Assembly (NCBI GenBank): GCA_018806985.1
Contig: JADANN010000134.1
Location: 186,001 to 250,000 of the forward strand
Reading direction: 5' to 3'
Origin: Angiostrongylus vasorum
Lineage: Eukaryota; Nematoda; Chromadorea; Rhabditida; Metastrongylidae
DNA length: 64,000 nucleotides
Below, piece by piece: positions 33,735 through 46,159 of the stretch; the first letter of the stretch is position 1; the number at the start of each line of letters is the position of its first letter. The translations under genes and the position numbers were made by a program. The notes under the pieces are model-generated. The model was not told the origin of the DNA. It did no database searches and was given only the letters and a program-made list of their open reading frames with translations.

Positions 33735-34830
33735 AGGCTTCTCATATGAGTGGCAGATAAATGAAGACCCGTTGAAGGAATACATGCTGCTTATCGAAAG
33801 TCTTAAAACTTGTGCCGAATTCTCCTCAGTTTCTCAAACAGGAAGTTCAGACCGCATCTCCATTACCAGCACGGAGTTGTTCGAAAAGAGAATAAAACTG
33901 AAGCTTGATCCTCTTGCAACATCCCTAACATGGGTGATAATAAATGCCACCTGTAGAAGAATTCTGTAGGAAGATTCACATCGGGAAAAGAATAAAAATA
34001 TGGACAAACCGCACAAAATCTTCAAACCTGAGGCATGTGATCTTCGAAATGTCCATCGATTCACATCGTTATAGGCAGGAAAAGTGTTGGAAGCAGCTCA
34101 ATTATGACCGAGTCTAAAAAAGTGCCCACGGGATCTTTGTGACCATGTTCCGCCATCCGCTCTGATGAACAGAGGTGGTACTGTCACCCGTGATATAAAA
34201 TTGATAACGTAACTGTTCTATAGCAATCTTTTTCACTCCACAATCCCGTTTTGGGCTCCGAAACCCTAGTTGGTAGAAAACTGAAGAGGATTCTAACCTC
34301 TGAGGTTCGAGTTGCGACAGAAAGCATTAACAGATTTACAACTCTAGGACCCAACAACACCATGGCCGGCGGCCACAAGCTTCATGTGCTTCAAGCAACC
34401 CACACGATATTTTACCTGCAAAAGCAGAAAATTTCAGACCACTAGAGGAGATCGCGCATAATCATCATACCTAAAATGGAAGACCGAATCAATCTTCGTA
34501 ACTATCGTCCAATGTGCTTGTTGAGGGTACTCTACAAGCGGTTCATGATGACTATCCCTTCGAGCATATCGAATACCTTGTATGAGGCATAACGAGGTCA
34601 ACAAGCAGGATTCATTAAAACTGTGCTAAGAGTCGTAGATAAAGGTAGAAGTGAAATCTACCCTTTGTTTCAACATTTATCAACTACGAAAAAAAGATTT
34701 GACAGCGTCAAAACAAAAGTAATCCTATCAACGCTCGTCGGCCAAAGAGTGGACTCTTCCTAAACAAGAACACTAACTGAATTTTATTAAAACTGCAGCA
34801 CAACAACAGACCTTTCTCATCTCTTCCTTA
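33735..34830 (+). mobile_element. RTE-B fragment (second RTE subfamily)
   Basis: Linker: EYMLLIESLKTCAEFSSV, STELFEKRIKLKLD. Later frames: RFTTLGPNNTMAGG, a KMEDRINLRNYRPMCL block near 34,475, QQAGFIKTVL and FDSVKTKVILSTLVGQRV, ending before the FADD box near 34,830. Shared words with 51,800-53,633 (KSCAEF, TSTEL/TATKEMLEKR, NYRPICL) define a subfamily distinct from RTE-A. Frameshifts are frequent. Truncated on the right by a PLE. Confidence 0.8.
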
Positions 34831-35370
34831 CCAGTCCCCTGCACTAACGGCAAATTACGCAGTTTGGTGTTTCACGTAGATGGTCACACAGGCGGTTACG
34901 AACTAACTGTCGCCGTAGAGTACCCGGTGGTATTTCAACTATCGCTACCGACTCCTCTAGGCCCGCGCTTCTTAAGCTTCATTTTATAGCTACGCTAATT
35001 TCATCGCTGGTCAAACGGAGGAGAAACGGGATTTTGTTTCGGCCAAACCGTTTGTTTTGGGGCGCCGCTTTCCTTATAAACTCATCTGGTGGGGTTGCTA
35101 TTTCGTAGCCACTGGAGATGGCTATTTGCCGAGCCAAGTCACGGGATTCTTCCTTTAGTTCCCTAGTTGGGCAAACAGAGGTAGCTGTTCGAATTATGTT
35201 CCTCACAAGCGCCCTGTTTGGTGTGAAGGGTAGGAAGAAAGGAAATGAACCAGTATGTTTTTGTTATTTGGTTTTCGGTACCACTTTATCATGTAACCTC
35301 TACTTGAAAAGTTGATTTGGACGTTTAGAAATGGAAGCCAGGTCTCTTTCGGTTTTTCCCGGTTGAATTT
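34831..35370 (-). mobile_element. PLE piece inverted against the next copy
   Basis: The minus strand reads KPKETWLPFLNVQINFSS, then RNIIRTATSVCPTRELKEES, GYEIATPP, IPFLLRLTSDEISVAIK. It is a reverse-complement duplicate of 36,247-36,790 (about 85-90% by eye, the long exact word GAAACACCAAACTGCGTAAT included). It forms the 5' side of a head-to-head arrangement with the copy at 35,371-37,480. Confidence 0.85.
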
Positions 35371-37480
35371 CAGCAGCACAAAAAATGTGGTGTGCGAGAA
35401 ATTAGGGAATTAATAAATTCTAAGACGATTAAGAGAGTTCGGAGTTATTCCTAGCCAGTTATATGTTAAGATAACGAAGAAACAATTTAGTGATGGCAGC
35501 CTTTATCGCCCATCGTCTGAAAAAGGTATACAAAAGACAATGCTGACAACTTAGCAACGAATGGGTCAAAGTGGCAAAGGCGGCGGGCTTAAAACTGTCC
35601 GCTATTTTGCATTATAAAATAGACCGGCCAACATGTCTCATTTTGTACCTACTTATTAAAACACATAAGTTATACCAATCCATTATGCGACAAGGTTAAA
35701 CCATTATCAGTTGTGCAGACGGGCCAACAAATAGAATAACATGTTTTCTAGGCCAAATACTTAGCCAGTTGCTTAACCATATTCCAGCTCACCTCACAAA
35801 CATCAAATGTTCCTAGAACGTCAACGTAACGTGTCTCCTAACAACGCGTACGTGATGGAGTCCTTCGACGTTTCCGCGCTTTTGTACACCAACGTATCGA
35901 GTGATTCCGCTATACAAGCCATCCACGAACTTCTTGTTGAACATGGAGGAGGAACGCGCATGCATGGCTTGTCTATTCAGCAGCTTATGTGGCTCTCTTA
36001 AGAGATTGCCTGAACAGCTCGATTTACAGATGGTCTGGGAATTATTACGCGGGAATTTGAGTGCTGGCAATGAGACAGCGGTTGTCGTCAAGTCTCGCCA
36101 TCGCGTTTATGTTTAAAATGTAAGCTTCCGTGTCGATTTTGGGCCACTACTCTACTGCAGATATACAAATCATTGTTTTCTCACCTTCTGCATAAAAGGG
36201 AAGAGATGGACAAATGCTTTTAGTTGTTGAATGGGCAGTCTGAGAACCTTAAATTCACCCGGGAGAAACCGAAAGAGACCTGGGTTCCATTTCTAAACGT
36301 TCAAATGAACTTATCAAGTAGAGGTTACATGACAAAGTGGTACCGAAAACCAAGCAACAAAAAACATGCTGGTTCATTTCCTCTCTTCCTATTCTTCACA
36401 CCAAACAGGGCGCTTGTGAGGGGACATATTTCGAACAGCCACCTCTGTTTGCCCAACTAGGGAACAAAGGAAGAATCGCGTGAATTGGCTCGGGAAATAG
36501 CCTTCTCCAATGGCTACGAAATAGTAACCCAACGAGATAAGTTTAAAAGGAGAGCGACGCGCCCAAGCGAAACACTTGGCCAAAAGAAAGTCCCGTTTAT
36601 GCTGCCCTTTATTAGCCATGAAGTAAGCGTAGCGATTAAACGATGCTTAAGAAGGGCAGGTCTAGAGGAATCGGTAGCGATAGTTGAAATACCACAGGAT
36701 ACTCTATGGCGACAGTTAGTTCGTAACCGCCTGCATGAGCGTCTATGTGAAACACCAAACTGCGTAATTTGCCCTTACTGCAGCGACGGTGATTGCATGA
36801 GTTCAGGTACGATGTACCTGATGCCTTGTAATAATTGCGGAGCTGAATATTTTGGCTAAACGGCAGACCATTATGTAACCGAATAAAAAGAGGACCTAGA
36901 TGGTGAACAAAAAACTAAGACCAAGGTGCGCTATTTACAGATGCATGGTATACAAAAAACATAATGGAGACGATTTTGATATGAACGTCGTTATCCTCGC
37001 ACAGGATGCCCAAATTCCCTAGCGCGAACTTCTCGAGGCTTTTTGGACAAATGCCAAGAGTCAAATGGTAGGGAAGAATGCCTAGAGATAACACTTGATC
37101 AAGCTTTTTATCTCAGAATTGTTTTTTTAATGTTCGGTGGTGCACCAACCAACCATATACGACATTAAGCGATTGTTCTTCATCGGTGGAAGTCCGGTAA
37201 AAACAATGGGTTTTCGAGAAGCTGCTGATGGTGTAATTATCGCTCAGATTTTCATCTTTCTGTTTGCGCTATTGGAGCGTTTGACCGACTAAATTACGTA
37301 TCAGTGGACCCTTCCAGGTTCTGAAGAAGGCGGTGCTGCCGAAACATCAGCTACCGTTGTGTTGTACGTGTTCTCTGTGCACGGAAGTAGACGTGTGCTG
37401 AATAACAACCTTGCGATTGCTGAAAAAGAGAAGGACACTTTCGTAATATAGTGCCGAGGTAAATGGTAATTCGATCTTGG
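35371..37480 (+). mobile_element. PLE, best copy: reverse transcriptase, GIY-YIG endonuclease remnant and tail
   Basis: Plus strand, in order: YLLIK.THKL (about 35,645), ISCADGPTNRITCFL, ESFDVSALLYTNVSSDSAI (about 35,855), the loop after which the YIDD box has decayed (36,140-36,170), REKPKETWVPFLNVQMNL, KVPFMLPFISHEVSVAIKRC. Then a cysteine cluster CVICPYCSDGDC followed by GTMYLMPCNNCGAEYFG, the GIY-YIG-type core of PLE endonucleases, with the next codon TAA. HNGDDFDMNVVILAQ and ELLEAFWTN follow. The tail is 37,180-37,440, with the terminus TCGATCTTGGGA near 37,475. The length and order fit a PLE; stops make it inactive. Confidence 0.88.
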
Positions 37481-39185
37481 GAACTGTGTTATCGCACTTT
37501 CTCAAATCGCCCACCCTCCTTTCGTAGAAAGTCATCAGGCGGTCCCACTTCAACATTTCGACCTTTCTTCAAAACAATTACGCGATCATGATTTCTCACC
37601 ATTCACAGCTCAAAGTCCATTCGAACCTCAACCTCACAAAGCGTTCTGGCTTTAATGACAACTAGAAGTTACTAGTAATAGTGGTTATCTATGAGCGAAT
37701 GTTGTGGTGGTGAGACCTAGCGAAACAAGATCAATCGCGTGTTGGACCTGTTCCTCATGAATAATGTCTAAGACTGTGATCGCTCCATCAAATAGCATTG
37801 TTGTTGATTTTTTTTAATGTAACAAGAGGAAACAAGAGACTGTCTTTATAGGATTCCACACCACAATCAATAAAACTATGAATGTAATGCAATGTCGATT
37901 TGAGCGTCTCTTTTCCTCAAAACTGTCGACAAACTCCAATGGCTTCAGTAACAAACAGCAAGAAAACGCCGTAATGAGATTGACTAATATACGTTTGAAA
38001 TCCCGCTCTTCCCTGATTCACGCGCTGGTGTTTGCGGGGGAAATATTCTAGAATGCTGGTCTTCCGTCCTTCGTGATTAAGCCGACGATTACAAGCATTT
38101 TTCATCGGTCGTAGACTTTCCGGTTTTTAAGCATGAAAATTCTTTCCTCATGTCTACCTTGTGCTACTACGTTCCACTACGCAAATACGTTGGTTTTCAT
38201 TTGGAAGTGTTTTGAACTCTATTTTTTAGTCTGTTTTTGGCGCTATTGTATCCGCAAATTCCACACCATAACCATCGTGGTTAAAATGAAATAACAGGTG
38301 GCTTTTAGTTAAACTAGCGGTCAAAATTTTAGAGGACGGCTTTTCTGGTTTCACCCTTACCTACTTTGATCTGCCTTCGATTCGCTATTGAGTGACCACG
38401 AATAGTCCGGCAAAAAAATTTTCTGGAAGCCACCAATCTTAATATGGACACTTTAGTTTCCATAGAGGCTAGAAAACCAGAGCCACTTGAGATCCAGAAT
38501 TTAGGCAGATTTTTTTCAAAGCTTGGGAGGTTGCAGGTCTGTTTCTGGCCTTCTGACAGCTTTACAACTCAAAAAAATGTATCTGGCCATTTAAATAGGG
38601 GACAACCATCATGAAAGGTTTCATAGAACCTATGGAAGTTCTCGTTAGACCCTGCCCCCCGACTGTTATTTGCATTCCTCCCTATAACAAAGTAATAAAC
38701 TGCGAAGCGCGGACCGTTGTTAATTTCTTCGTTGGATTCAACCAGCGTATTTAAATGTATGCATAAATTAAATATATATATATATATATATATACATGTA
38801 TATATCCATATATATATCCAAATATATACATATATCACGGTCGATATTTCGCGGCGTTATCAGCGGTATTTAAGCTGGCTTAAGGCCTCCAGATCATTAA
38901 TCGGACGTCTCCTGAAAAGGCTGTCAGTTCTTCATCAATTTACCCTTCCTTTTCAGCTTTTCTCGTGAAAAATATCATGCCGGATGCGAAATTATTTATG
39001 AGCTTGGTGAAACTTTCTTAACTTTTTTGTTAGTCTGGACAAAACAAAGTGTTGGTCTTGTCTTCTTCTTATGCTTTTTCCCTTCACGATCTTGTCTCCT
39101 TTTCTCCATATTGTGCAGATTTATTGGATTGTTGTTCGTAGATTTATCAACTGCTTTACTCTATTCTACTCCTTACTAAGGGAAT
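37481..39185. other. intergenic; (TA)n tract
   Basis: AT-rich sequence with a TA run at about 38,771-38,795 followed by degenerate TATATCC repeats. No coding motif seen. Confidence 0.45.
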
Positions 39186-39189
39186 AGGG

Positions 39190-39385
39190 GCCGCATTGGT
39201 TGTTGTGCCGATCATGATGAGCACGGGCGCTGGCTTGATGACGCGCCGGACTCACCTATCTTTTCGTAATTCCGAAGTCGTTAAAATGGCACCAGACCTA
39301 TCTGGGAGAGTTCTGTCTCCGCAATCCGTGTGGAAACGCTCCAGCTATCTGAGGACCAGAGTGAGAATCGACTTGGGGTGCGTAC
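39190..39385 (+). mobile_element. SINE-2, diverged copy
   Basis: Matches 7,742-7,965 and 60,530-60,745: GATCATGATGAGCACGGG, CACCTATC, GTCGTTAAAATG, GGAAACGCTCCAGCTATCTG, GAGAATCGACTTGG. The box B region is poorly preserved here. Confidence 0.5.
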
Positions 39386-40129
39386 AGTAACACAGTAAAT
39401 TTGAAAGACGGGGTCGTACAGAAAAGAAAAAAAAGGCAAAACTTTTATTACTTTTTGAGAAACTCTTTTTGAGTGGTACGATTTTCAGAATAGTTACCTA
39501 AGGGAAATCTGGTGCAAACGTTTTGCCTTTTTTTCAAACAATGATCAGTCTAGTTTCGTATTTTTATCTCAGTTGGCATTTCGTATAACGCTAGTTATGC
39601 GGTGTATTCTTTGGGAAAAACCCAGCAGACTAGGCGATGACTTTCATCGCAGAAAACGCGGCGCTTAGGAACAGATATCGCTGCTAACCGTTGAAACAAC
39701 TACAATCATTCACTGCCTACTCAAACAACCCACATTTGGGAAACATATGGAAAACCTCCTATGATCATCCCTTCCTATTCTTAAAGTCCAATTTGAACAA
39801 TCTTGCTTCTGGAGTCAGATCAGGGTTAGGCACATTGATATTCATTTTTGAAACATTGGATGCCTGAGATAGGACCCTTATCGATCTGGCACCTATTTGT
39901 GCGTGTCGTGTAATCCTTTAAAATATTCTACCCGGCAGAAGTAGCAAATATTTATCTTGCAGAGCAGTGGTCTGAAAAAAAATCTTGCCTTAAATAAATC
40001 GGATACCAGGTCAAGATGAAGAAGTAGGGCAGTGGCTTCTGTTAGGGAATCAGAGGTGACCTACGCTGAACTGTTTTTCCAAATTATTCTATCCTCACAA
40101 CGCTTTACTCGCTCATTGTGGCTAAGAGG
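39386..40129. other. no recognisable feature
   Basis: AT-rich sequence, nothing assigned. Confidence 0.35.
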
Positions 40130-40487
40130 TGTTCCTGTGTGCCGGGCTGCAATGTACAATGAGGGGGATTCATCCCCCCGCCAAGGTCTCCCAAGCTGAG
40201 AGGGAGTCCAGCGTTTCCATCAGGTAGCCTAGCTAAGGGTAAACCAATACCAGGACCTACCACCGTCCTGATATCAAACTAGTCACGTGGTTGCATATCT
40301 CCCTTTTTGATACACAAGGGCGCCTACTGCCTATAGTGGTGACGACGTGGTGCAAACTTTGGCCAGTCTCACCTCGGGATCCCAGGGAACCAAAAAGGCT
40401 AGACCAACAATTCTCTGGAAAAAATGAAGATTATGCTGGTGCCCGTACAATGGGTGAGGACGGGCCACCCAAGTATAGAAGTGGGTA
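40130..40487 (+). repeat. HR370 repeat, copy 5
   Basis: GTTCCTGTGTGCCGGGCTGC, the palindrome GGGGGATTCATCCCCC, the stem ATACCAGGAC / GTCCTGATAT, and a 3' hairpin CCAACAATTCTC / GAAGATTATGCTGG. It abuts the truncated 3' side of RTE-A at 40,488. Confidence 0.8.
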
Positions 40488-43075
40488 AGGGCGATGTGAT
40501 CAGCAAAGCGAACATAGTGTAATTGCCGATCATCGATTTTCACTCCCATGTTATCCCATTATAATATTCGCATGACGTTCTTGAGGCTGCGGGTAAATAA
40601 TTTTGACGAGATGGTATCGCTTTCCTAACCCTCTTTTGACATCGATGTTAATATCGTAGTATGGTGATATCTTGGTTGTGAAATTTTTTACACACCTCAC
40701 GAAGAACCTTTATGTACTGAGTAGGAACTCGCTGACTATCAAAGGCTTCCATGACTGCTTCTATCCCACTTGAGTTAAAGGCCTTCTTAAAATCGATGAA
40801 AGAGAAACAGAGCGGTTTTTTGTACTCTCGCGATACTTCAACGAGTCTCATTATCGTGTAGATGTGGTCCATCGTACTAAATTCTTTTTCGAAAGCCTGC
40901 TTGCTCACATGGCTGGCCGTCGTCCAGTGCTCTGTCAATCTTGTTTAGGATGACTCGAATGAAAAGTTTGCAGACGACAGACAACAAGCAGATTGGGCGA
41001 TAGTTGACGATATCATGGAGGTCACGCTTCTTGAACAATAGCACTTTCTTGATGGCCTTCCACTGAATAGCAACCTGGCATTCAGACAGCTAATGTGTGA
41101 AAACTCGAGCCAATGTGTTTACGAGGCCTGACGGAAGGTTCTTCAGTTGTTGAGATCTTATCCTGTTCAGACCTCATGTTGTTCGGTTTTTTCACCGAAG
41201 AAATAGCAAGTCGGATTTCGTAAAGGTGGACCAGTGGTACGACATATCTATCCTCCCTTATTTCGTATGAAAGAAGGTTGAAGTAGATATTGAGAAGATC
41301 TGTGTAGCACCCGTCAATTATTTTTTCCATTGCCTTTCTCGACGCTGTAACTGTTCTGTTTGCACGTCGGAGTGCAGTTATCTTGGTGGGGTAATTGGTG
41401 AAGCTTCGATATACTTTGAGGATGCTTTCCCCACTCTCTTAAGGTTCGACCATAACTGCTGGTCTTCTTTCTTTAAGATTTTCTTTTATCGCCTGATTAC
41501 ATCGTTTTGCAAGTTCGGACGTTATTTCGCGGTTGCCTGTAGCTCATGCGATTCCACGCTGGCGTATCAGCCCGAGTGTTTCTGGAGACAGACACCTCTT
41601 GGTGACTTTCGAACTCTCAGCTTTCTTAGCGCTGACGTGATGTTGAACGAGGCAATCGTATTCCTCGTCGATGTTAACGACAACGGCATCTTCGCAACAG
41701 GCGACTAATGAATTGAACAGGTCCCAGTTTATGGTGGTTCTGGGACTTCAGTTTTTGAATTTAGCAGCCTCCTCTGCTTTCCGCGTGAAATGGGATCTTG
41801 CGCGAAGGAGGCGATGGTCTGATCAATTTTAGGACAACAACAACATCGATAAGGCAAGACCTTCGATTTACTATGACGTGGTCTATTTCGGTATGGTACT
41901 CTCCATGAAAGACTCTTACATCCGGACTTTAAGGTTGGGTTTCTGGAATTGCGATTTACCATGGATAGTCTTGGTCGTCATGATAATCTCAGAGACCCGC
42001 TCACCTTGTTAGTTCCATTGTTATCCGTGGGTCCCCAGGTGACGTTCTTCAGACGTGCTTCTTGGTCCAGTCTTGGCGTTGAAATCTCCATTGATAACCT
42101 TGAAGAATGTGTGATCTTTTCTGTAGAACTTCTTCAAGTCCATATAGAGCGCTTCGACTTCTTCGTCATAGTTTGATGTCGGCGCGTAAACGAGGAAGAT
42201 TGACAAAGCCGGTATTGATCTACATCTCTTCGACAGTAAAAGTGGTACTCAGTTTGCTACTTGTTTGAATGAATCGATATTTACGATCAAACTCGTGTTA
42301 ACAAGAACGCCGACGCCGCCGACTCCTCCATTGTCGTTCGTTCCGAGGAACAGTTCTTCTCCGGTGTCATGGATGCCTTTAAATACGTGGCGTCGTCTCT
42401 TCTAGGCCGGCCGATGACGTCTTATCTTATCCTTCTCGCTTGCATGATCAAGTCTTCTATCCAGTACTCAGATGCAAGTGTACGTGCATTGAAGGTACAG
42501 ATCGTCATCTTAGTCCTTTGCGATTTAGGCAGATTTGAATGGTTCTAGCATTTTAGCAGCCTCTCCTTACTCGTTCTACCTAACGCTGCCGAATCGGGGC
42601 TCTTTCGGAATGAGGAGAATGAGGCCCATTTATTTTAATATGTTTAGCTTTTTGGTACCCACGTATAGCTTGCTGAGCTCTGAACGTGAGGTCTGGTTAT
42701 ACTCACGGGTAGTTTGCCTGTCTCTTCCTGTGTGGACATGTAGCTTATTTGTTGGTGGGGACTCCTAACCGCCTACCATATCTCTTCTTGTCTCTTGATT
42801 CTAGGCTTTTTGGCCGAATTGACTCGTAGCATGCAATCCGTATAAACGAGAACGCACTCACATACACATGCATGAATATACCTTTTAAATGCAGAAGGTA
42901 TGGGCCAAATCGGCGCAGCAGAAAAAAGGGAGTCGGTGTCCTGGAACCAGCTTCGTTTCAGGGAAGCAAAGGTCACCTCTGGTCTGCGTTTAGCCCCCCA
43001 CCTGGTGACGCACCATATAGCTTCGCGCGTACCGCGCTCGAGATCCCCTCATCATAGGGAGTTCCGTGGATAAAA
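40488..43075 (-). mobile_element. RTE-A, longest copy: 5' UTR, endonuclease, linker, half of the reverse transcriptase
   Basis: Minus strand from 43,075: 5' UTR to about 42,510, then the endonuclease ([34 protein letters not shown] near 42,200-42,040), an EIDH-type region in shifted frames (41,730-41,960), the linker EKIIDGCYTDLLNIYF near 41,330, and the reverse transcriptase: STMDHIYTIMRLVEVSRE, FIDFKKAFNS, VPTQYIKVLRE, and finally YVRFADHIAL at 40,500-40,530, where FADD reads FADH. It is truncated just after this palm motif. The gene would make a single endonuclease-reverse transcriptase protein; several stops and shifts disable it. Confidence 0.88.
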
Positions 43076-43361
43076 GGATAAAGGATAAAGTTCTCGGCGT
43101 TGCGCAATCCTTGAGGGATGCGTCATGCATTCGACTTCACCAAGCGTCGTTTGGAGGTGACTAAATCCATATATGACCTTTACAATTTCTCACCGTACCT
43201 ACCGATATATCGAGCCAATGCTGCTATCCTCGTAGACGAGTCTGGTACTAATTTGCCCGTCCCGGAGGGAAGGAAGGCTTGGTGAACCATGGGCGCAGTG
43301 GTCGATTCTGCCTGTGTGTTGCAGGGCGCCTGCCACCACTGCTCCAGACGTGCCGCTTCCG

Positions 43362-43362
<1 letters not shown>
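43065..43362 (-). mobile_element. SINE-1 copy
   Basis: The minus strand begins GGAGCAGTGGTGGCAGGCGC with a box B-like GCAGAATCGACC, carries the common body, and ends ACGCCGAGAACTTTATCC then repeated TTTATCC units next to the 5' end of RTE-A. A tandem heptamer tail of this kind is typical of LINE-mobilised SINEs. Confidence 0.75.

Positions 43363-43408
<46 letters not shown>
43363..43408. repeat. (TA)n microsatellite
   Basis: Pure TA run of about 44 bases directly against the SINE-1 head. Confidence 0.9.
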
Positions 43409-43410
<2 letters not shown>

Positions 43411-45223
43411 ATATAGTCATGTCATCCACTTGTGTGTGGTATTTATTGCACATTTTCTTCAGTCAATGTAGGCAAAAAACGAGTCCAGAAATGAAGATGT
43501 GTATGCTGATGTGTCGGTATTATCTCTGTAACACAAAACACTGGTAATTTGAAGCCTTTTTGAAAGGCGTTTAATAGCTTGCTGCAGAGGATTTTTAACG
43601 ATTAATGAGGGAAATAATTGATAGCACGTTGTTTCTTTTTTTCTAGCAGGATATTTGAGCTCATTTAAGGAAATCGGGAAAGTCGTTTGACAATAGAGGT
43701 AGCTTAAATAATATCGTCGTCAGGATGACCATGGCATCCTGCAAGATAAGTCTTGATTTGTCACTCTGTGTTCGAAAATCTTCGAAGAAACTTCTTTAAT
43801 TTCTTCTGACTAGGTGTAGTTACATATAACCATGTTTGCCGACGGGTTGGTTTCTTGTGCTGGTTTTCGTAAATGCCGTTTCGGTCAATAGTTTATGATA
43901 CTTTGTCATTTGAATTGTTCGTTCTCTTCCAGTTCTTGTTGGTATTCTCCAAGTAAGTGAAGAAAACCGAGGAGGGGGAAGCGATGAGGTTTCTGATCAC
44001 CCAGTTATATGGTCAGGTAGGGACAACTTTCAAGCGATGAGCGTCAGTTTCAGCGCAGCTGTGCTGCACATGTTTGATGCTTGGGTTGTGCCTCATTGAG
44101 TTCGAGAACGTTATTTATTGCAAGTGGTCGGCATTACCACTGGATCTCCTGTTTTCTAGAAAACTGTTTCCTGTGTATCTCATGGAATTCCTCCATTTTC
44201 AATCATTATCATCAAGGGACCATTTGTACTAACATCATGACATTACGGTGAATCTAGCCATCATTCATGCTCACTTACTGTGCAAAAGATTCTAAGTTTC
44301 GTGTTACTATTGAGAAATGAGAAGAAGCTCAACTTGTAGTGACGCGTGCGTTTGTCATGCCAGTCAGTACACATGATTATTGATTTCTCTCGCATTTTGT
44401 AGCGGTGACTTATGCAGATCTGTTAGTTACATTGCTCTTTATTTTTAAATTCGAAATATTTGAAATAACTGTAGGGTTTCGAAAGGCTGAAATTTCTTGA
44501 TGGTTATGAGAAGCCTTAACATTCTGCAGTTTTTACATTGCAAGTGACACAGTTTCGCCTCCTTTTCTAATATTTCGCCTACGTTTTCTTAAGCGCCCAG
44601 AGTCTTCATCTGGGATCTTCACCTTTAACGCGGTTACTTCGTTTAAGTCTGGACATCAATTGTTGTTTTGGTTTCTTAATAGTGATAAATATAACACTTT
44701 CTCTTCATGGTATTCGAAATATTAAGGTCTTTCCGCTTGACTTGAACTGTTTTATAGGGTTTTCTTTTTCAGTACTGTGAACTGTTTAAGCGCACGGTAG
44801 GATGGAGGGACTGCGGCTAACAACTGGAAGTTTTCCACTGTTTTTAATTCGTTGGCTTACTGCTAACGTTGCGATTTTCACGCCTAATTTTCGCTAACGT
44901 TGTATTCTATTTCGTATACGGTCCGGTTATCGCATAAATCTTACTTTTAAATCTGCTGTCTGTTATTGAGACATTTCATGAAGCTTTGTGCCACTCAAGT
45001 GACCTACTATTCGTTCGAAGTAACCGTGACTGTATACCATGAGAAATTCACCACAACTTCCACTCAAATGTGTAACAGCATCCGTTGTGTTTTTTTTTTG
45101 CTTTTCTTTCTGAGGAATGGGCTGTAATTTTCGCTAGATATCATATTTTTTTTCCATATTCGATCAGCTGAAAGGTCTGAGCCTTTTGTTTGGAAGGGGA
45201 CTCTGAGTGATATTGAGGAGAAA
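43409..45223. other. intergenic, no recognisable gene
   Basis: AT-rich, with no open frame above about 50 codons that shows a motif. Nothing assigned. Confidence 0.45.
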
Positions 45224-45505
45224 GCGCCCGTGTGGCGCAATGGTAGGAAGCGCCACTGCGATAAACACGTGGAATCGATCCCAGCGCCCATGGCTCAACA
45301 AGCCCTCCATTCCTCCGGGGTGGGCAAATTGGTACCAGAATTGTCTGGAAGGATGACAGCACTGGCTCGACACATTGATAGGCTACCGCGAGTCGTTGTA
45401 AAGGCCAGATATGCATAAAATCACCTCCAGCGATACTTAATGAAGGTGCATGGCGCATCTCTCAGAGATTGATCAACGCCGAGGACTTTATCCTTTATTT
45501 TTTAT
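45224..45505 (+). mobile_element. SINE-1, best tRNA-like head
   Basis: Box A GTGTGGCGCAATGGTAGG and box B GTGGAATCGATCCCA at tRNA-like spacing, then the shared body (ACCAGAATTGTCTGGAAGGA, GACACATTGATAGGCTACCG) and the 3' block GAGATTGATCAACGCCGAGG with a TTTATCC tail. Confidence 0.8.
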
Positions 45506-45630
45506 TGAGGATAAAAACGTGCTCACTGCACCTCGAAGGATCAGACGTTGGCTACTTCCACTGTGACAATCTTTAGTAAGCCTCGCTACTCTGAGTTCGA
45601 ATTATTTAATGAGAAACTCCGATGAAGTGC

Positions 45631-45640
45631 TATAAATAAT
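45631..45640 (+). promoter_or_regulatory. possible TATA box
   Basis: TATAAATAAT stands 44 bases before the candidate start codon at 45,675. Base composition alone produces such words often, so this matters only if the exon is real. Confidence 0.3.
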
Positions 45641-45674
45641 ACGTGTTTGCACGTTGCATCATCTAAACACCATA

Positions 45675-45770
45675 ATGCTTCGCGTATTTATTTCAGCGAC
45701 CTTTTCTTTGATCATACACATAGAAGTGGAGCATTCTACTGCTGGGCCAGTGCTCTGCCAAGCCTGCCAG
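45675..45770 (+). CDS. possible first exon of a small secreted cysteine-bearing protein
   Basis: The frame from the ATG at 45,675 reads MLRVFISATFSLIIHI, an apolar signal-peptide-like start, then HSTAGPVLCQACQ, and reaches a donor-like GTAATA at 45,771 after exactly 32 codons. A short signal sequence followed by LCxxC is how many nematode saposin-like proteins begin, but two cysteines are too little to assign the family. No convincing second exon was found: TTTTTTACAG (about 47,296) and CACTTTTCAG (about 47,410) are possible acceptors. The TTG-initiated longer frame is ignored. Confidence 0.3.
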
Positions 45771-46159
45771 GTAATAATTAATATTTCAAATTGTTTAGTG
45801 AGAAATTCTGGAAAAAAATGTTCTGCCACGAGAGCAGCCGTCTGCAAGTCGCGCGAGCAAACTTGGATTCAAATAGTTTTGGGTGGAGCACAGAGTCGTT
45901 CTTCGTTAGCACAGTCATTTTCGTTCGTTCGCCATGATTAAGGAAGCTGTATTGGATGATTTCATACCCATAGCAAAAAATCGTTGCCATAGCTAGCCAT
46001 AACCTTCTTCTTAAGCAAATCGCGCTTTGGAAAACATTTAGAAGCTTTATTTTGGTCCAGACATTGCCATGCTAAAGTCTACTGTCGAATATAGACCTCA
46101 ATAGAACGATTTTTATCAAGTTTTTTTTTAAAATGTTTTTTATTCATAAACTAACACAA

